6,440 nucleotides of DNA, from the NCBI GenBank assembly GCA_004555055.1, contig SFJN01000145.1, positions 1 through 6,440 on the forward strand. The letters run 5' to 3'. Positions 4,480 through 6,440 of the stretch are shown in pieces. Positions within the stretch are counted from its first letter, which is position 1. Each line of letters opens with the position of its first letter. The stretch is from Bacteroidales bacterium. GTDB lineage: Bacteria > Bacteroidota > Bacteroidia > Bacteroidales > Bacteroidaceae. A program made the position numbers and the translations under genes. The notes under the pieces were generated by a model. That model was not told the DNA's origin, ran no database searches, and saw nothing but the letters and a program-made list of their open reading frames with translations.

Positions 4480-5412
4480 CATCGTAATGTCGGCATCGTT
4501 CGAATAGTCGGGCAGGCCGTCGCCGGCATCGGCCACCATAGTGCTCCCGGGCTGCACGTCGGCATCGGTGGGCATGGGGATATGCCGGGCGGAAACGTCG
4601 TGCATCTCGTCATCGCTCAGCGAACCGTTGTGGTCGTCGTCGGCAATCAGCAGGTCCACCTCGCCGTTCTGCGTCACATCGACGAGCAGCACGGGTTCTT
4701 CGTCCACGTGGAGCACTGCCACATCCACCGTCTCGCCGTTGATGTCTACACCGTGGTCCACGCTGACCACCTGAATTTCCGTTTCTGCGGTCTGCGAAGC
4801 GGAGTGCACCATGGGGTCTTCGGCTGCAGGGATGCGTGCGGCAAGGTCGACGAGGGTGACGTCCTGGGTATCAAGATTGACAATCTCGTTGGCATCGAGT
4901 TCCGCATTTCCGTTCTCATCGACCAATGCCACCGAAACCTTTCCGTTGCCGTCGTCGGCAAACACCGCCTGGTGTCCGTCAACGGTGCCATGCGCCACAT
5001 GTACGGTGGTGCCGTCGTCGAGCACCTTGGTCTCGATAGTCGTTATCTTCACGTCGTGCTGGTCGAGGAATCCACCAGTCTTGGGCTCGGGCTGCACGTC
5101 GGCAGTGTGTGCCACAGGCTGGGGTTCAGGTTCCTGCCGGGCTTCAGGCTGGGGTTCGGGAGCAGGCTGTGGTTCGGGTTCGGGCTTCGGCTGCTCGGCG
5201 GCAGGTTGCTTCACCTCCGCTCCGGCTGGAGCATCTTCGGCATAGGCACCGGCAGCATAGGCGGCAGCGGCACCCAATGCGGCACCTGCCACACCGGCAC
5301 CTACACCAACTGCGGCGGTGCGTCCTGATTTATTATTATCTGCTGCAGGGGTCTGAGCGGCGTTCGTATCCATTGCCTGCGCTTTGGTGATGGTGTCGTC
5401 GTTGGTCATCAT
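4468..5412 (-). CDS. Acidic protein with Gly/Ala segment, Pro/Glu linker and EF-hand-like loops
   Basis: I do not recognise this 314-residue protein as a named family. Residues 1-30 are polar; 33-58 are a Gly/Ala-rich hydrophobic stretch (GVGAGVAGAALGAAAAYAAG) like a glycine-zipper membrane segment; 64-112 are rich in Pro, Glu and Gln (PEPEPQPAPEPQPE). From 118 on is an acidic, beta-rich part with two related modules (about 137-177 and 228-270). Each module has an EF-hand-like loop: DENGNAELDANE (165-176) and DDDHNGSLSDDE (258-269), with acidic or polar residues at positions 1, 3, 5, 9 and Glu at 12. Calcium binding is thus plausible, not shown. It is the first gene after the promoter at 5478-5510 and heads the FHA-PP2C-SUMF1 run. 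The start is ATG 5412; the next codon is also ATG. Confidence 0.85.
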   Translation of the reverse strand: MMTNDDTITKAQAMDTNAAQTPAADNNKSGRTAAVGVGAGVAGAALGAAAAYAAGAYAEDAPAGAEVKQPAAEQPKPEPEPQPAPEPQPEARQEPEPQPVAHTADVQPEPKTGGFLDQHDVKITTIETKVLDDGTTVHVAHGTVDGHQAVFADDGNGKVSVALVDENGNAELDANEIVNLDTQDVTLVDLAARIPAAEDPMVHSASQTAETEIQVVSVDHGVDINGETVDVAVLHVDEEPVLLVDVTQNGEVDLLIADDDHNGSLSDDEMHDVSARHIPMPTDADVQPGSTMVADAGDGLPDYSNDADITMYEI

Positions 5413-5459
5413 GGCTGTAATTTTTTTGAGTTTCTTATTTTCTTATAATGGAATGTGAA

Positions 5460-5488
5460 TTGTATCTTTCGACACTGCAAAGATACAA
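5460..5488. promoter_or_regulatory. Inverted repeat overlapping the -7 box, candidate operator
   Basis: TTGTATCTTT (5460-5469) and AAAGATACAA (5479-5488) are perfect 10-bp inverted arms with a 9-nt spacer. The right arm contains the -7 element of the promoter and the left arm lies at or just past the expected start of transcription. It may bind a dimeric regulator or form a hairpin at the 5' end of the transcript. It could also be a chance consequence of a second promoter-like motif on the other strand. Confidence 0.5.
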
Positions 5489-5510
5489 CATGACGGGGGC
5501 CGTCTCCAAA
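5478..5510 (-). promoter_or_regulatory. Bacteroidetes-type promoter for the operon
   Basis: On the minus strand a TTTG (5507-5510) is followed after 21 nt by TATCTTTG (5478-5485). This fits the Bacteroidetes sigma-ABfr consensus of a -33 TTTG and a -7 TAnnTTTG. Transcription would start near 5470, giving a leader of about 60 nt before ATG 5412. No strong Shine-Dalgarno sequence is present before that ATG, as is usual in this phylum. No equally good promoter was found before the downstream genes, which fits one operon. Confidence 0.65.
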
Positions 5511-5578
5511 TTTTCGGACCTTCGAAGGACGAAATGGCCCTGAGGAATGACAAAACCCCGTTTTGGGCACCATAAACT

Positions 5579-5682
5579 CTCCGTGTCATCCGTGGACATC
5601 CGTGATTGTCCGTGTGAAAATAAATTCTCCGTGTCATCCGTGGACATCCGTGACTGTCCGTGTGATAATTAATTCTCCGTGC
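5579..5682. repeat. Intergenic direct repeats, 48-nt unit, second array
   Basis: Two full units (5579-5626 and 5627-5674) and the first bases of a third (5675-5682) have the same sequence and orientation as the array at 1-135, differing mainly in the AT-rich tail. The two full units here differ at only a few positions. This array marks the boundary between the ATPase gene and the operon. Confidence 0.88.
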
Positions 5683-5693
5683 CATATATGGCA
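5680..5693. repeat. 14-bp perfect palindrome
   Basis: TGCCATATATGGCA is self-complementary and lies 24 nt past the stop of the ATPase gene. A second short palindrome, TATGCGCATA, is at 5699-5708. No U run follows, so a terminator role is not clear. It may be a protein-binding site or part of the repeat's end. Confidence 0.5.
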
Positions 5694-5716
5694 TATTCTA
5701 TGCGCATATCTTTCTT

Positions 5717-6440
5717 TTAACCGTGTTTCTCCGTACTTGACCAGTCAAGTAGGAAGTCATATATACTCATTATCTGTATGCCGTTTTCGTCGCTCCACTG
5801 CTTGGTATGTTCTCCCACGATCAGCAATTTGCGGAAAGAGTCATCTACGAGACGCAGCGACCGTTTCTCCTGTTGCCAGTCGGCTTCCTCCTTCTTGCAA
5901 GGCATAGCCAAAGCAAGCTTTGTCTCTGCTCTTGCTTCGTACGTCGGTTGCATCTTTTCTGCATCGGGCATACGCCACGCCGACTGGATGTAGATCCGCT
6001 CGCTCCCTTTGTTGCAGACAAAATCCACTTCCAATATCACCCTCTGCTGCTTTCCTTCCGCATTCCTCACTCGATGATAGATATTGCCTACATCTACGAG
6101 CCATCCACGCATACGCATCTCATTGTAGATGATGTTCTCCATGATATGAGTCGGCTCACTCTGACGGAACGACAGGATAGCGTTTCTCAAACCTACGTCC
6201 TGATAATAATACTTGGATAGCGAACCGATGTATTTTCGCCCCTTGATGTCGAACCTTTCAGATTTTTCGATGAGGAAAGCATCCTGCATATATTCCAGAT
6301 AAGCCGACACTGTCTTGTCGGTTATGCTCTGTACATTGCTGACGGACTTGAACGTATTGGCTATATTCAGTGCATTGACAGGTGCTCCTATACTGGATGC
6401 TACGGTCTTCGACAATTCTTCAAATTCAGGTCTCAGTTCT
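5717..6440 (-). CDS. AAA-family ATPase with DUF4143 C-terminal domain, partial
   Basis: The last 240 codons of a gene that enters from the right edge; the frame is open to 6440 and the real start lies outside. The part seen has a winged-helix-like region (SSIGAPVNALNIANTFK, then ITDKTVSAYLEYMQDAFLIEK), then the DUF4143 signature (ERFDIKGRKYIG, KYYYQDVGLRNA, ENIIYNEMRMRGW). Next comes a nuclease-like core with EVDFV and YIQSA, as in PD-(D/E)XK folds, and the end motif SFRKLLIVGE. Family members are usually about 380-450 residues with an N-terminal P-loop ATPase, which would be in the missing part. They are common in Bacteroidales accessory regions; their role is poorly known. It is separated from the operon by repeats and a promoter, so it is probably an independent gene. 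Confidence 0.9.
   Translation of the reverse strand, partial: ELRPEFEELSKTVASSIGAPVNALNIANTFKSVSNVQSITDKTVSAYLEYMQDAFLIEKSERFDIKGRKYIGSLSKYYYQDVGLRNAILSFRQSEPTHIMENIIYNEMRMRGWLVDVGNIYHRVRNAEGKQQRVILEVDFVCNKGSERIYIQSAWRMPDAEKMQPTYEARAETKLALAMPCKKEEADWQQEKRSLRLVDDSFRKLLIVGEHTKQWSDENGIQIMSIYDFLLDWSSTEKHG

Larger units (their letters stand above)
5413..5716. other. Intergenic region between the ATPase and the operon
   Basis: This 304-bp stretch holds, from right to left, a palindrome (5680-5693), two full and one partial 48-nt direct repeat (5579-5682), a unique segment (about 5511-5578), the promoter (5478-5510) and a 5' leader of roughly 60 nt. Minus-strand frames through the repeats are open for up to 83 codons, but they only translate the repeats and I do not call them genes. 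Confidence 0.8.

Noticed and set aside
4582..5328. Plus-strand ORFs (248 and 144 codons) opposite the EF-hand-like gene
   Set aside because: Low-complexity translations such as runs of FGLGFG or GSGSGS mirror the Pro/Glu and Gly/Ala codons of the minus-strand gene.
5435..5694. Short minus-strand ORFs (70 and 83 codons) with repeated MSTDDTE or GCPRMTRR
   Set aside because: They are translations of the 48-nt intergenic repeats and have no independent support.

Overview
The window looks like a chromosomal accessory region from a member of the Bacteroidales (Bacteroides/Prevotella-like). The reasons are a Bacteroidetes-type promoter (TTTG, 21 nt, TATCTTTG), weak ribosome binding sites, short TCCGTG-rich intergenic repeats and the protein families present. 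Every gene I can support lies on the minus strand, so transcription runs from high to low coordinates.

From right to left the layout is as follows. (1) The 3' part of a DUF4143-type AAA ATPase gene, cut by the window end (5717-6440). (2) A 300-bp intergenic region with a 48-nt direct repeat array, a palindrome and a good promoter whose -7 box lies in a 10-bp inverted repeat (5413-5716). (3) An operon-like run: an acidic protein with a Gly/Ala-rich segment, a Pro/Glu-rich linker and two EF-hand-like loops (4468-5412); a zinc-ribbon plus FHA protein (4004-4447); a PP2C phosphatase with a C-terminal membrane segment (3007-4014), whose start overlaps the FHA stop; and a secreted SUMF1/FGE-fold protein (2062-2976). 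(4) A tandem duplication of the last part of this operon: a 3' fragment of the PP2C gene (1630-1957) followed by a second full SUMF1/FGE-fold gene (668-1606). (5) A composite palindrome (543-620), a 53-residue ORF (336-497) that resembles the start of an accessory protein I associate with diversity-generating retroelements (DGRs), a RhuM-like gene remnant (151-327), and three copies of the same intergenic repeat (1-135).

The main discovery is in the two SUMF1/FGE-fold genes. They are near copies, but their last ~30 codons before a constant 3' end differ in 19 of 29 codons. In that stretch 28 of 87 bases differ, 27 of them at codon positions 1 or 2, and 21 of the 28 involve an A on the coding strand in one copy. 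Elsewhere the copies differ lightly and with ordinary synonymous changes. This is the pattern left by adenine-directed mutagenic retrohoming into the C-terminal variable region of a C-type-lectin-fold protein. I therefore read both genes as DGR variable proteins. No template repeat and no reverse transcriptase are in the window, so the system either acts from elsewhere or has lost its core; the truncated accessory-like ORF fits the second possibility.

By inference, the locus joins diversified extracytoplasmic binding proteins to a phosphothreonine module (an FHA reader and a membrane PP2C eraser). The matching kinase is not seen here.
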